A DNA stretch of 64,000 bases from contig NZ_KQ058825.1 of NCBI RefSeq assembly GCF_000982955.1, positions 37,790 through 101,789 of the forward strand, given 5' to 3'. Both the position numbers and the translations under genes were made by a program. Under the pieces are notes generated by a model. It ran no database searches and was not told where the DNA came from. It was given only the letters and a program-made list of their open reading frames with translations. This stretch comes from Micromonospora sp. HK10 (lineage in GTDB: Bacteria > Actinomycetota > Actinomycetes > Mycobacteriales > Micromonosporaceae). Shown in pieces: positions 17,613-25,510 of the stretch (position 1 is the stretch's first letter; the number at the start of each line of letters is the position of its first letter).

Positions 17613-18833
17613 TCAGCACCGCCAGGCGCGCGGTCCGAGGTTCCGCCATCCGGCGTCGTCGTCGCTGCGGGCCTGACCGACCACCAGCCCGGTGTCGGAC
17701 ACGGCGACCGCGACCGCCCGCTGCCCGCTCGGCACGTCGAGCCCGACGGGCCCGTCCGCGCTCACGAGCGAGCCGTGCGCCACCACCCAGCCGGCCGCGT
17801 TGACCGCGTCACCCGGCCCCGCCGTCTTCAGCTCGTCGACCCTGCCGGTACGCAGATCCCACCGCGCGGCGGTCTGCGACGGCCACAGGCCGCCCGTGGC
17901 CCATCCGCCCCGCGCCGCGTAGGCGGCCGCCTTCGCGCCCGCCGGCACCATCAGCTTCCGGCCCTTGCCGCGCTGGTCCCAGGCGTACGCGGCCACGGCC
18001 GCGCCGTCGCGGTACATCGCGCCGACGATCGTGCCGTCGTCGGTGACGGCGTAGGCGTTGGCACCCGGGGGAAGGGGAAGCTTCTGCGCCGCCGTCGAGC
18101 CGGCCGGCCACAACAGGACGATGCTGCCCTCGCCGCCCGAGTTCCCGCTCGGCTCCGCGTTGATCACGATGTCGCCGGCCTCGTTGATCGCCGGGCTCGG
18201 GTACACGTGCCAGTTGCCCGCCGGGGTGCGCAGCCGCGTGTACCGGCCATTCTCGTAGCGGAAGACGTACTCCACCGGCCCGTCCTGGACCAGGCCGACC
18301 ACCACCCCGGCGGGATTGACGGCGGTCGCCTGGACCGACGCGGCGGTCACCGGCAACGCCTTCGGCTGCCCGTCGGTCCAGAGCAGCGGCCGGAAGTTCT
18401 GGCCGACCGTGCTGTTGCCGACGACGTACCGGCCGGTCGGGTCCACCGCGGAGACCGCGACGTCGGTCATCCCGGGCGGCACGGGTAGTTCCGTGACCGG
18501 GCAGCCGGTGCCCGGCGCGGTCGGCGCGCGGCCGGCGCCGCCGGGAGTCGCCGGCCCGGTCGGAGCCGGCCGCGTGGCGGGCCCGGCAGCCGGGCCGGTC
18601 GCGGCCGACGGGTCGGCCGGCCCCGCGGCCGGCTGCGCGCCCCCCGCGCCGGTCAGGATCGACGGCGCCGCGAGCAGCACGGCTGTCGCCAGCGCCACGC
18701 CGCCGGCGCCCTGAAACGAGCGGTGGCGAAAGACGCGCCGCCGGCCGGCGCGGACGAGCGCTTCGACCTCGAGACGGCTGGGCGGCACGTCCACCGCCTC
18801 GAGCCGGGCCCGCAGTTCCTGTTCCTCGTTCAT
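17613..18833 (-). CDS. Putative membrane anti-sigma factor with extracellular HAF-type beta-repeats
   Basis: A 406-residue protein. A cytosolic N-terminus of about 42 residues (MNEEQELRARLEAVDVPPSR) is followed by one TM helix (about 42-60) and a Pro/Ala/Gly-rich linker. An extracytoplasmic region then has repeated short motifs of the type 'ainxxGdivg' (TAVNPAGVVVGLVQDG, PAINEAGDIVINAEP, YAVTDDGTIVGAMYRDG, VAVSDTGLVVGQARSD). These are typical of HAF or extracellular propeller-like repeats. Overlap by one base with the SigE-type sigma gene and the N-terminal layout suggest that it sequesters that sigma factor. No zinc HxxxCxxC motif is present, so the anti-sigma role is inferred. Confidence 0.7.
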   Translation of the reverse strand: MNEEQELRARLEAVDVPPSRLEVEALVRAGRRRVFRHRSFQGAGGVALATAVLLAAPSILTGAGGAQPAAGPADPSAATGPAAGPATRPAPTGPATPGGAGRAPTAPGTGCPVTELPVPPGMTDVAVSAVDPTGRYVVGNSTVGQNFRPLLWTDGQPKALPVTAASVQATAVNPAGVVVGLVQDGPVEYVFRYENGRYTRLRTPAGNWHVYPSPAINEAGDIVINAEPSGNSGGEGSIVLLWPAGSTAAQKLPLPPGANAYAVTDDGTIVGAMYRDGAAVAAYAWDQRGKGRKLMVPAGAKAAAYAARGGWATGGLWPSQTAARWDLRTGRVDELKTAGPGDAVNAAGWVVAHGSLVSADGPVGLDVPSGQRAVAVAVSDTGLVVGQARSDDDAGWRNLGPRAWRC

Positions 18834-19354
18834 CACCGCTCCTTCGCTTTCGTTGCGACCGCGACCGGATGCCGCCCGTCGAGCACCTCGCGCAGCGCGG
18901 CGAGCCCTCGCGAACACTGGCTCTTGACGTTCCCCGCCGAACAGCCGAGGGCCGCCGCCGTCGCCTCGATCGACAGGTCGTCGAGGTAGCGCAGCACCAC
19001 CGCGGCCCGCTGGCCCTTCGGCAACGCCCGCAAGGCCGTCACCAGCGCGTCCCGTTCCTCGACGTCGTGACCGGCCGGGGCGGACACCTCCGGCAGGCGA
19101 TCGCCGAGCAGCACCCTGGACCACCCGCGCCGTCGCTCGTCCAGGTAGCGCCGGACCAGGATCCGGTGCACGTACCCGTCGAGGTTGTCGGCGCTGGTGG
19201 CGCGCTTCCAGTTGACGTAGAGCGCGGTGAGCGTGGCCTGGACGATGTCATCGGCCTGGAACGCGTCGGCGCAGAGGAGGTACGCCGTGCGGTGCAGGCG
19301 GGGCAGCCGCGCCTGCACGTACTCGACGTAGTCCCGTTCGAGGTCGGGCCGCAT
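18833..19354 (-). CDS. SigE-family ECF RNA polymerase sigma factor
   Basis: A 173-residue sigma-70 factor with region 2 (DYVEYVQARLPRLHRTAYLL, then CADAFQADDIVQATLTALYV) and region 4 (LRALPKGQRAAVVLRYLDDL, then TAAALGCSAGNVKSQCSRGL). These are the actinobacterial SigE-like 'SGNVKSQ..RgL' hallmarks. Start ATG 19354 is preferred over 19378 because AGGGAGCAGG directly precedes it. It overlaps the downstream putative anti-sigma gene by one base (TGATG). Probably responds to an envelope signal through that partner. Confidence 0.93.
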   Translation of the reverse strand: MRPDLERDYVEYVQARLPRLHRTAYLLCADAFQADDIVQATLTALYVNWKRATSADNLDGYVHRILVRRYLDERRRGWSRVLLGDRLPEVSAPAGHDVEERDALVTALRALPKGQRAAVVLRYLDDLSIEATAAALGCSAGNVKSQCSRGLAALREVLDGRHPVAVATKAKER

Positions 19355-19523
19355 CCTGCTCCCTTGTTCAGACGGCATGGACGGTGGGCTCTGGTCGTCC
19401 TTATGTCGGCGCCGGCCAGGGAAAGGTTGCACGGCGGTCGAGGGGAGCGCGGACCCGGCCCGGCCGAGGGCTGCGCCGTTTGTCAGGATCGAGCGGAACA
19501 CCGGTTCCGACGAGGGGGCATGG

Positions 19524-20096
19524 ATGGCTCGCACGCTTTTGTACCTGGTCCGCCACGGTGAGCAGGATCCGGCGCAGGGCCATTCCGGGTCCGGTGGCCT
19601 CTCCGCGCTGGGCCGCCTCCAGGCGGATCGGCTCGGCCGCCGGCTCAAGGGCGTGCCGTTCACGACGATCCACCACAGTCCGCTGCCCCGCGCGGCCGAG
19701 ACCGCCGAGGTGATCGCGGACTACCTGCCGGGCGTTCCCCGGCACCCCTGCGACCTGGCCGCGGACCGTACGCCGGTGCCGTCCGCCGCACGCCGCGACG
19801 ACTACCCGAGCCGGCTGCTGCCGTGGCTGGACGAGGTGCCGGGGGAGGAGCGGGACGAGGACGCCGTCGCCCTGCAGGCCGCCGTCGAGCGGCTCGGCAC
19901 CGTCGGCACGGAGGATCGGCACGAACTCGTGGTCACCCACAACTTCGTGATCGGCTGGTTCGTCCGGCACGTCCTGGACGCCCCGACGTGGCGGTGGGCG
20001 GGCCTCAACCAGGACAACTGTGGGCTGACCATCGTGCGGTGGGAGACCGGGCGGTCGCCCGCGCTGGTGTGCTTCAACGACATCGGGCACCTCTGA
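19524..20096 (+). CDS. Histidine phosphatase (phosphoglycerate-mutase-like) family protein
   Basis: A 190-residue enzyme with the phospho-acceptor motif LVRHGEQDP (His11), the second Arg in HHSPLPRAAETAEVIA and the second catalytic His in LVVTHNFVIGWFVRHVL. The substrate is not evident; members act on phospho-sugars, nucleotides or other phosphomonoesters. The ATG at 19524 has a GAGGGGG site. It is transcribed divergently from the sigma factor and is followed by a GC-rich tandem repeat. Confidence 0.9.
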   Translation: MARTLLYLVRHGEQDPAQGHSGSGGLSALGRLQADRLGRRLKGVPFTTIHHSPLPRAAETAEVIADYLPGVPRHPCDLAADRTPVPSAARRDDYPSRLLPWLDEVPGEERDEDAVALQAAVERLGTVGTEDRHELVVTHNFVIGWFVRHVLDAPTWRWAGLNQDNCGLTIVRWETGRSPALVCFNDIGHL

Positions 20097-20108
20097 CCCG
20101 GCCCGCGC

Positions 20109-20200
20109 ACCGTTGCGGCGCGCCGCCCGCCCACCGTTGCGGCGGGCCGCGCGCCGGCGGCCCACCGTTGCGGCGGGCCGCGCGCCGGTGCGGCGCGCCC
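20109..20200. repeat. GC-rich tandem repeat (unit starting ACCGTTGCGGCG)
   Basis: Three imperfect copies begin at 20109, 20133 and 20164, with variable spacing (24 and 31 nt). They lie between a histidine-phosphatase gene and a leaderless micro-ORF, so the array is outside the coding frame of both. Confidence 0.6.
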
Positions 20201-20212
20201 TAGGCTCACGCC

Positions 20213-20233
20213 ATGCCGCGGAGCAGCCAATGA
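20213..20233 (+). CDS. Six-codon leaderless micro-ORF coupled to the next gene
   Basis: Reads MPRSSQ then stop. TAGGCT ends 6 nt before its ATG, so it is probably the first codon of a leaderless mRNA. Its stop overlaps the ATG of the downstream membrane-protein gene as ATGA (20230-20233). That gene has no ribosome site of its own, so termination and re-initiation on the micro-ORF is a plausible route for its translation. Sequence-based inference only. Confidence 0.45.
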   Translation: MPRSSQ

Positions 20234-20781
20234 TCGACCTGGACGACCAGGACCAGCGGCCGGCCCGGCCGGGCGCCGCCCCCGTGACGGCCGGCCGGAA
20301 GATCGCCCTGGGGCTCGTCGCCGCCTTCGTGGCCGGCGTCGCGCTCGGCGGGGTCGGCATCAGCAAGCTGCGGGACTCGCGTGCACAGCGGGAGCGGAAC
20401 GCCGTGGTCGCACTGGTGGCCGTGCCCCGATCGGCAAACCTGGAGGGCTCGTCCGCCCAGGGCTACGTGCAACTGTCCGGACTGTTGATGGTGGTCAACG
20501 CCGGACCCGCGCCGATCACCGTCCGCGGGGTCACCGCGGAGCGGCCCGGCGTCGTGCTGCGCAGCATCGAGGATTCCCGGCTGCTACCCGCCGGCGGCAC
20601 CGGCCAGGTCATGGTCGAGCTGCGGTTCGACTGCGCGATCGCGTTCCAGCCGGATCCACTGTCGTTGCGGCTCTCGGTGGAGACCGGGGACGCGCGGACC
20701 AGAGCGGTCAGCTATCCCGTCACCCTGCTCGGAAGCGACTGGCACCGGGACGCCATGACCGTGTGCCCGAATCGCCCATAG
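20230..20781 (+). CDS. Membrane-anchored hypothetical protein (183 aa)
   Basis: A 183-residue protein. It has a short cytosolic N-terminus (MIDLDDQDQRPARPG), one TM helix about residues 23-45 (IALGLVAAFVAGVALGGVG) and an extracytoplasmic beta-rich domain (QGYVQLSGLLMVVNAGPAPI, then TVRGVTAERPGVVL). The latter looks like an Ig-like or CARDB-like fold. No enzymatic motif is seen. The ATG overlaps the stop of a leaderless micro-ORF (20213-20233). A secreted lipoprotein-like gene follows within 16 nt. Confidence 0.6.
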   Translation: MIDLDDQDQRPARPGAAPVTAGRKIALGLVAAFVAGVALGGVGISKLRDSRAQRERNAVVALVAVPRSANLEGSSAQGYVQLSGLLMVVNAGPAPITVRGVTAERPGVVLRSIEDSRLLPAGGTGQVMVELRFDCAIAFQPDPLSLRLSVETGDARTRAVSYPVTLLGSDWHRDAMTVCPNRP

Positions 20782-20796
20782 CGTGTGCGGCCTGCG

Positions 20797-21306
20797 ATGA
20801 TCAGCGCCATGCCGTCCGCGCACCGCGCGTGCACTTTGCTCTCGGCGCTCCTGCTTGCCTTCGGTACGAGCTGCGCAAGCGACGCCGCCGCTCCCACGTC
20901 GCAAGCGAGTTCGGCGCAGCCTGCCAGCACCGTGTCTTCCCCGCCCACGACCGCGGTCCCGCCGGATCTTGCGCTGCCCGCCGTCACCCCCGACGAGATC
21001 AGCCGCACCGTCTACCTCCCGAAAACCCAGACGATGAGCAGCACGGCGCGCAGAGCAGCCACCGCGGGCCGGCCGTACACCATTGACGCCGCGTGCCTGT
21101 CCGCGAGTCCGCGCAGGGTCATCCGGTACGAAGTGCTCAGCACCGGGCAGGACGCGAACGTGCCCGTGGCGAGCGGCGACCTGCCCTGCGACGGCAGCGT
21201 GATCCGGAACAGCATGCCGCTGCCCGCAACCGGCATCCAGGTCAACCTCGGGCCGGACCTGACCGATGTCACGGCCGCCTACGCGGTCATCGCACCCTCG
21301 ACCTGA
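20797..21306 (+). CDS. Putative secreted lipoprotein, hypothetical
   Basis: A 169-residue protein with a hydrophobic signal segment (CTLLSALLLAFGTSC) ending in a Cys in a weak lipobox (GTSC instead of the usual LAGC). A Ser/Pro/Thr-rich linker is followed by a beta-rich domain (YTIDAACLSASPRRVIRYEV, then GDLPCDGSVIRNSMPLP) containing two further Cys that could pair. The start may be 20797 or 20809, and neither has a strong ribosome site. It is 16 nt downstream of the membrane-anchored gene, so the two probably form an operon. No homologue is recognised. Confidence 0.55.
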   Translation: MISAMPSAHRACTLLSALLLAFGTSCASDAAAPTSQASSAQPASTVSSPPTTAVPPDLALPAVTPDEISRTVYLPKTQTMSSTARRAATAGRPYTIDAACLSASPRRVIRYEVLSTGQDANVPVASGDLPCDGSVIRNSMPLPATGIQVNLGPDLTDVTAAYAVIAPST

Positions 21307-21383
21307 TCTCGTCGACGAAAGTCCTGGACCGCCGGCCTTCCCCTCGACTGCCTCGCCAGGCCGTCCCGGCCTTGGCCCGTCGG

Positions 21384-22043
21384 CTACCGGGCTGAGTCCC
21401 AGCCGCGCAGTACCTCGACACCGGCCACGACGTCCATGACGGTGCGGTCCGGCGGGGCGAGTTCCGCCGGCCATGCCTTCCCGCGACCGACCCAGACGGT
21501 GGCAAGTCCTGCCGCGCGGCCACCCTCGACATCAAGCACCGGGCTGTCACCGATCACCCAGCCACCGTGCCGCAGCTCGAGGCCGCAGCCACGCGCTGCC
21601 GCCGCGAAGATCTCGCGTGCCGGCTTCCGGATACCCAGCTCTCCGGACACTGCCCAGGCGTCGACGCACCGGTCCAGCCCGGTACGCCTGATCTTGCCCA
21701 GCTGGTTGTCGGCCTGGCCGTTGGTCACGATCGCCACCGTCCAGCCCTCCGCACGCAGCAGCGTCAACGCGCTCAGCACCTCGTGGCGGCAGCTCACCAA
21801 CTCCGGCATCCGTTGTCGGTACCGCCTCCAGGTGTCGTCCGCCGATGCCAGGCCGAACCGCGCCGTCACCTCGCCGAAGAACCGGTCGCGGGGCACGGCC
21901 CCGTCCTGATCCGTGACGAGAAGCCACGCCAACTCGTCGTCCGGCAGTCCGTGATCGGCGCAGAACTCGACGGCCCAGCGCCGGAATGCCTCCGTACGGT
22001 CCACCAGCGTGTTGTCGAGATCGAAGAGCGCCAACCGCTGCAT
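21384..22043 (-). CDS. HAD-superfamily hydrolase (haloacid-dehalogenase-like)
   Basis: A 219-residue phosphatase-type protein. Motif I is LALFDLDNTLVDR with nucleophile and acid Asp, motif II is VAIVTNGQADNQL, motif III Lys is in GIRKPAREIF, and motif IV is WVIGDSPVLDVEGGRAAGL. The substrate is unknown; the class also includes phosphoglycolate-type phosphatases. The ATG at 22043 is 8 nt after a TACGGT box, consistent with a leaderless transcript. Divergent from the DUF6461 gene. Confidence 0.92.
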   Translation of the reverse strand: MQRLALFDLDNTLVDRTEAFRRWAVEFCADHGLPDDELAWLLVTDQDGAVPRDRFFGEVTARFGLASADDTWRRYRQRMPELVSCRHEVLSALTLLRAEGWTVAIVTNGQADNQLGKIRRTGLDRCVDAWAVSGELGIRKPAREIFAAAARGCGLELRHGGWVIGDSPVLDVEGGRAAGLATVWVGRGKAWPAELAPPDRTVMDVVAGVEVLRGWDSAR

Positions 22044-22206
22044 GGCCGACAACCGTACCGGCCGGTTGGAGCCAATCTCCTCAACGGGCGCGCCCCCGGT
22101 GACCCGTGGACCGCGCCGGGCGTCCGCACCGGTGGCGCTGGTTACACCGCCCCCGTGGGCGCTGGACGGGCGCCGACGGTGGACACGGTCGTCGTACTGT
22201 CTGCGG

Positions 22207-23181
22207 ATGGTGTCGGGCATGGTGCGCTACTACGACGACTTCCTGGCCGATCGGGAGTGGCTCGCGGAGGGACTGAACTGGGCGGTGGTCCAACCGGCGA
22301 GTGCCGAGGCCACTGTCGACGGGGTCATCAAGCGGCTGCGGGCCAGGCGCGTGGAGCCGGGCGACAACCGTCCGGGTGAGCTGGCCGACCTGGCGCAGAT
22401 CGGCCCCAACGTGGTGGTGTTCCAGGACGACGGCTGCGCGCTGGGCCAGCCTGAGGTGCTGCGGTGGCTCAGCGACGGCGTACGGGTGCACACAGTCGAC
22501 TGGACCATCAACGGCAACGGCGGCGTCACCTACGCGGTGTACGGCAAGGTGCTCGCCTGGATGGACATGAACGATCCCGACCGCCGGCGGGGTGACGACC
22601 CGGCCGCGTTCGACGACGACCTGGACGACGTGCGCGCCGCGCAGGGCACCGGGTACGTGAAAGCCGCGGTGATGGCGTTTGTCGAGCGGCGGACCGGCGT
22701 GCGGCTGCCGGCGGAGTGGATGAGCGACGAGGGCGCCGACCCGCAGGCCGGACCGTGGGTGACGGTCAGGCTGGGGTCGTTTCCCCCGGAACCACGGCCG
22801 CCCTCGAACTTCGGTCACTACGAGCCCGACCTCGACGCGCGACTGCGGGCCGCACCGGAGCCGGTGCGCCGGGCGGCGCTCGCGCTCGCCGTGCGGGCGG
22901 TGACCACGCGGTTCAGCTTCAGCGACGACAACCTGGCGCGGCAGGTGGTGGAGGCCGTCGAGCAGGGCCTGACCGTGGACGAGGAAACCCGGTCGCGGAT
23001 CATCCGGCTCACCGCCCACGGCGCCGAGGATCGAGCCGGCACCGACGCCGTCCACGCCCTGTACGCGGCCGTAGCGGGCGCGGCCGTCGTCGACGCGGTG
23101 GGCGCCGCGCGGTACCCGCTCGTCGACGAGTGGCCGGCGGTGCGCCGGGAGCTGTACCGCCTCGTCCGGCAGGCTGGCTGA
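22207..23181 (+). CDS. DUF6461-like conserved protein
   Basis: A 324-residue soluble protein of unknown function. Its recognisable segments are DFLADREWLAEGLNWAVVQ, VVVFQDDGCALGQPEVLRWL, and WMDMNDPDRRRGDDPAAFDD followed by VMAFVERRTGVRLPAEWM. These match my recall of DUF6461, which is common in actinomycetes. A C-terminal helical extension (residues 215-324) follows. The ATG at 22207 comes 6 nt after TACTGT, so it is leaderless-type. Confidence 0.65.
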   Translation: MVSGMVRYYDDFLADREWLAEGLNWAVVQPASAEATVDGVIKRLRARRVEPGDNRPGELADLAQIGPNVVVFQDDGCALGQPEVLRWLSDGVRVHTVDWTINGNGGVTYAVYGKVLAWMDMNDPDRRRGDDPAAFDDDLDDVRAAQGTGYVKAAVMAFVERRTGVRLPAEWMSDEGADPQAGPWVTVRLGSFPPEPRPPSNFGHYEPDLDARLRAAPEPVRRAALALAVRAVTTRFSFSDDNLARQVVEAVEQGLTVDEETRSRIIRLTAHGAEDRAGTDAVHALYAAVAGAAVVDAVGAARYPLVDEWPAVRRELYRLVRQAG

Positions 23182-23192
23182 CCGCCCGGCGG

Positions 23193-23402
23193 ATGGCGCT
23201 CATCAGCAAGCGCGGTACGCCGACCCTCGGTTTTGCGGCGGCCGTCGAGGCCCTCCGCGCGCTCGGTGAGCAGCCGATCCGGCTCGGCCAGGTGGAGCAG
23301 TCCGACCCGCCCTGCTACTTCCAGCTCTTCTTCGCCGGGCGACGCGGCATCAGTCGTCGATGCCTCGGTGTGGACCGGCAACACGTACGGCCAAGGAACT
23401 GA
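23193..23402 (+). CDS. Short ORF of doubtful integrity next to the element
   Basis: A 69-codon frame starting MALISKRGTPTLGFAAAVEA with a plausible protein-like first 48 residues (ALGEQPIRLGQVEQSDPPCY, then FQLFFAG). The text becomes basic and low in structure afterwards. In the neighbouring frame, the region after about 23335 reads more protein-like (VVDASVWTGNTYGQGTDLL). A frameshifted or truncated gene, cut at the element boundary about 50 nt beyond, is therefore possible. No family is recognised; treat as uncertain. Confidence 0.3.
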   Translation: MALISKRGTPTLGFAAAVEALRALGEQPIRLGQVEQSDPPCYFQLFFAGRRGISRRCLGVDRQHVRPRN

Positions 23403-23448
23403 TCTCCTGGTCGGCACGGTCGGGACGGCGCTGACCCGCGGTGGGGTG

Positions 23449-23492
23449 GGTGCGCCCGGCAGGATTCGAACCTGCGGCCTTGGGATTAGAAG
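23449..23492. other. attL, 44-bp core identical to tRNA-Arg 3' end
   Basis: An exact copy of 34789-34832. It comprises the T-arm, 3' acceptor strand and part of the anticodon arm of tRNA-Arg(TCT), but no 5' half, so no functional tRNA can be made here. The base after the two shared G residues (23448) differs from the right copy, where it completes an encoded CCA. This is presumably the original chromosomal 3' end displaced by integration. Confidence 0.9.
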
Positions 23493-23835
23493 GCGTAATC
23501 TGGCCGCGTCAGCCGTTACCAACGGTGACCAAATCCGCCGTCTGACCAGGCGAAACGGCGCGGTTGAGCGCTCCTGACCACAGGTGGCTACGGGTGACAC
23601 GGGTGGGGCCGGGTGGGGCCGGTGGCCGCCTGGTGTCCACTTCAGTCGATTCGGTTGCTCGGCACCCGTGGCCACGGCTAACCTCGTGGGCGCAGGCAGC
23701 CCACGGGCAGCCGGGCGCGGCACCTCAGACCATCGGTCACGCCGCCCCGTGGCTCGGGCCGCTCACAACTGAATGACAAGACCATCGTTGGTATGCGAGT
23801 CCACGCGCAAGCTGCAAGCGCGATCGCAACCACTA

Positions 23836-23895
23836 CCCGGGAGGGCCCTCCGATGGCATCGACACCAAGTGATGCCGTGGCCTCCCGGGCTTTTT
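23836..23895 (+). terminator. Two-tier hairpin with U-run upstream of the excisionase-like gene
   Basis: The outer 9-bp stem (23836-23844 with 23881-23889) encloses an inner GGCATC/GATGCC stem and is followed by CTTTTT. It is a canonical intrinsic terminator, unusual here in having a real U-run. It lies 38 nt before the excisionase-like start and may block read-through from the host or act as a conditional leader. Confidence 0.75.
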
Positions 23896-23932
23896 CGTCT
23901 CTGGGGCACGGCCCGACCCCGAGAGAAGAGAG

Positions 23933-24241
23933 ATGGCAAGGGAGATGCTCAGGCTCGGCCAGGTGGCCGACGAGCTGAACGTCAGCAAGTCCACCGCTCG
24001 CCGGCTCGTGCAGCGCGGGGAGTTGCTCGGCTGCAAGGTGGGCTATCAGATTAGGGTCGCCCGCGAAGACCTGGACGCGTACATCCTTCAGCAGCGAGAG
24101 CAGGCGATGCAGGCGGCCGAATGCCCGGTCGCCCCGGCGCACTGCACGCACCGGGCCAACGGAGAGCCGTGCTGCTTTTGTGAGCCTTCCATAGGGCAGC
24201 AGGCTGCCGGGCTCGTTCCCCGACAGCGCGACGTCGCCTGA
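23933..24241 (+). CDS. Excisionase / AlpA-like helix-turn-helix protein
   Basis: A 102-residue protein with an N-terminal MerR-type HTH: LRLGQVADELNVSKSTARRL, then VQRGELLGCKVGYQIRVARE, then DLDAYILQQREQ. This is the family used by tyrosine-recombinase excisionases and by the AlpA regulators of phage satellites. The C-terminal tail carries a cluster of Cys/His (APAHCTHRANGEPCCFCEP) that may bind zinc. The ATG has an AGAGAAGAGAG site. It is the leftmost gene of the element and probably controls excision together with the integrase at the other end. Confidence 0.85.
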   Translation: MAREMLRLGQVADELNVSKSTARRLVQRGELLGCKVGYQIRVAREDLDAYILQQREQAMQAAECPVAPAHCTHRANGEPCCFCEPSIGQQAAGLVPRQRDVA

Positions 24242-24264
24242 CCCTCGTCCCCTCCCGCATTGCC

Positions 24265-24298
24265 CGTCCCCACGGTCCGCGTGTTGGCCGTGGGGACG
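24265..24298 (+). terminator. Hairpin between the excisionase-like and capsid-like genes
   Basis: An 11-bp perfect stem (24265-24275 with 24288-24298) of sequence CGTCCCCACGG and complement, 24 nt after the excisionase-like stop. It separates regulation of the HTH gene from the capsid-like gene, whose promoter probably lies in the AT-richer stretch near 24350-24400 (a CATATGCT box at 24366-24373). Confidence 0.6.
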
Positions 24299-24414
24299 AG
24301 CGACGCCCAGCACCGCCGAATTTCCCAGCGCCCCAGAATCGATCGTCCTACATGGACAGAGGGCTCATATGCTGTGGTGGCCAATACGGACAACACGGAC
24401 AAAGGAGAACTGCG

Positions 24415-25509
24415 ATGGCACGCGGTTTCAACACGGCGGCTGACGTCGTCACCCGGAGCGCGGACGGCACCGACCTGGCCGCCATGTACCGGGAGGTCAC
24501 TGAGGCCCTGAAGCTGTACAACGGCCAGCGGGACAACCTGCGCGGCCTGCTGAGCTACAACGTGACCACGCCGAGCGAGGACGTCCTCCAGACGATCTAC
24601 GGCGAGGTCTTCGAGGAGGCCAGCGAGTTCGGCGTGCCGACCGCCATGCGCCCGGACGTGACGCCCCTGAAGATGGGCTTCGGCTTCAAGGACCTCGACA
24701 CGGCCACCCGGTACACCTGGAAGTTCCTCCGCGACGCCAGCGCCGAGCAGATCCGCAACGTGCTCGACACGGTGCTGGAAGCCGACAACCGGCAGGTCTT
24801 CGAGGCGGTGCTCGGGGCGCTGCTGAACAACACCGTTCGCAGCAACCCGGAGGGCATGGCGGTTCAGCCGCTGTACAACGGCGACGGCACGATCCCGCCC
24901 GCCTTCGAGGGCAAGGAGTTCCCGGGCACGCACACGCACTACCTGGCCAGCGGCGCGGACACCCTGGACGGGGTGGACCTGGCCGAGCTGATCGGCAAGG
25001 TGCGCGAGCACGGGTACGGCATGGACGCGGGCAGTCAGCTTCTGGCCGTGGTCAACCCGCAGGAGGGCGAGGAGGTGCGCGGGTTCCGGGTGGCCAGCGG
25101 GAGCCCGTACGACTTCATCCCCGGGGAGAACACCCCGGCCTACCTGACCGACCAGACCATCGTCGGCGACACCCCGCCCGCGCAGTACGGCCGGCTCTCG
25201 CTAATCGGAGGTTTCGGGCCTGCGTACGTGCACGAGACGCACCTGATGCCCGCCGGTTACGTGCTGGTCGTCGCCAGCGACGGAGCCAACGGCACCCGCA
25301 ACCCGGTCGGCTTCCGCCAGCACCCGCGCACCGAGTACCAGGGGCTCCGCACCATCCCCGGCCCGAGCCCGGACTACCCGCTCCAGCACAGCTACTACCA
25401 GCGTTCCTTCGGCACGGGCGTCCGGCATCGTGGCGCGGCGGCCGTCATGCAGGTGACGACGGCCACCACCTACACCACCCCGGCCAAGTACGCGCGGGTC
25501 GTGGCCTGA
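24415..25509 (+). CDS. Lone phage major-capsid-like protein
   Basis: A 364-residue protein. Its pattern matches a group of actinobacterial phage capsid proteins I recall: start MARGFNTAADVVTRSADGTD, segment EVFEEASEFGVPTAMRP, a long spine-like helix (FLRDASAEQIRNVLDTVLEA), central VVNPQEGEEVRGFRVASGSP with YDFIP, and the C-terminal RSFGTGVRHRGAAAVMQV. The size fits an HK97-fold shell protein without an N-terminal scaffold domain. It has an excellent AAAGGAGA site, suggesting high expression. No protease, portal or scaffold gene accompanies it. An encapsulin-like shell is an alternative; no structure prediction was run. Confidence 0.6.
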   Translation: MARGFNTAADVVTRSADGTDLAAMYREVTEALKLYNGQRDNLRGLLSYNVTTPSEDVLQTIYGEVFEEASEFGVPTAMRPDVTPLKMGFGFKDLDTATRYTWKFLRDASAEQIRNVLDTVLEADNRQVFEAVLGALLNNTVRSNPEGMAVQPLYNGDGTIPPAFEGKEFPGTHTHYLASGADTLDGVDLAELIGKVREHGYGMDAGSQLLAVVNPQEGEEVRGFRVASGSPYDFIPGENTPAYLTDQTIVGDTPPAQYGRLSLIGGFGPAYVHETHLMPAGYVLVVASDGANGTRNPVGFRQHPRTEYQGLRTIPGPSPDYPLQHSYYQRSFGTGVRHRGAAAVMQVTTATTYTTPAKYARVVA

Positions 25510-25510
25510 C

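Larger units (their letters stand above)
23403..23932. other. Left junction and noncoding leader of the element
   Basis: This stretch holds attL (23449-23492), an unremarkable GC-rich region with no supported gene, and a two-tier terminator (23836-23895) followed by the ribosome site of the excisionase-like gene. A short start codon inside the terminator stem (about 23853) opens a frame that runs past it, but the region is best explained by RNA structure. Confidence 0.45.

Noticed and set aside
23449..23525. Second tRNA-Arg gene at the left end of the element
   Set aside because: Only the 3' part is present; the sequence after 23492 diverges and cannot form the D-arm or 5' acceptor strand.
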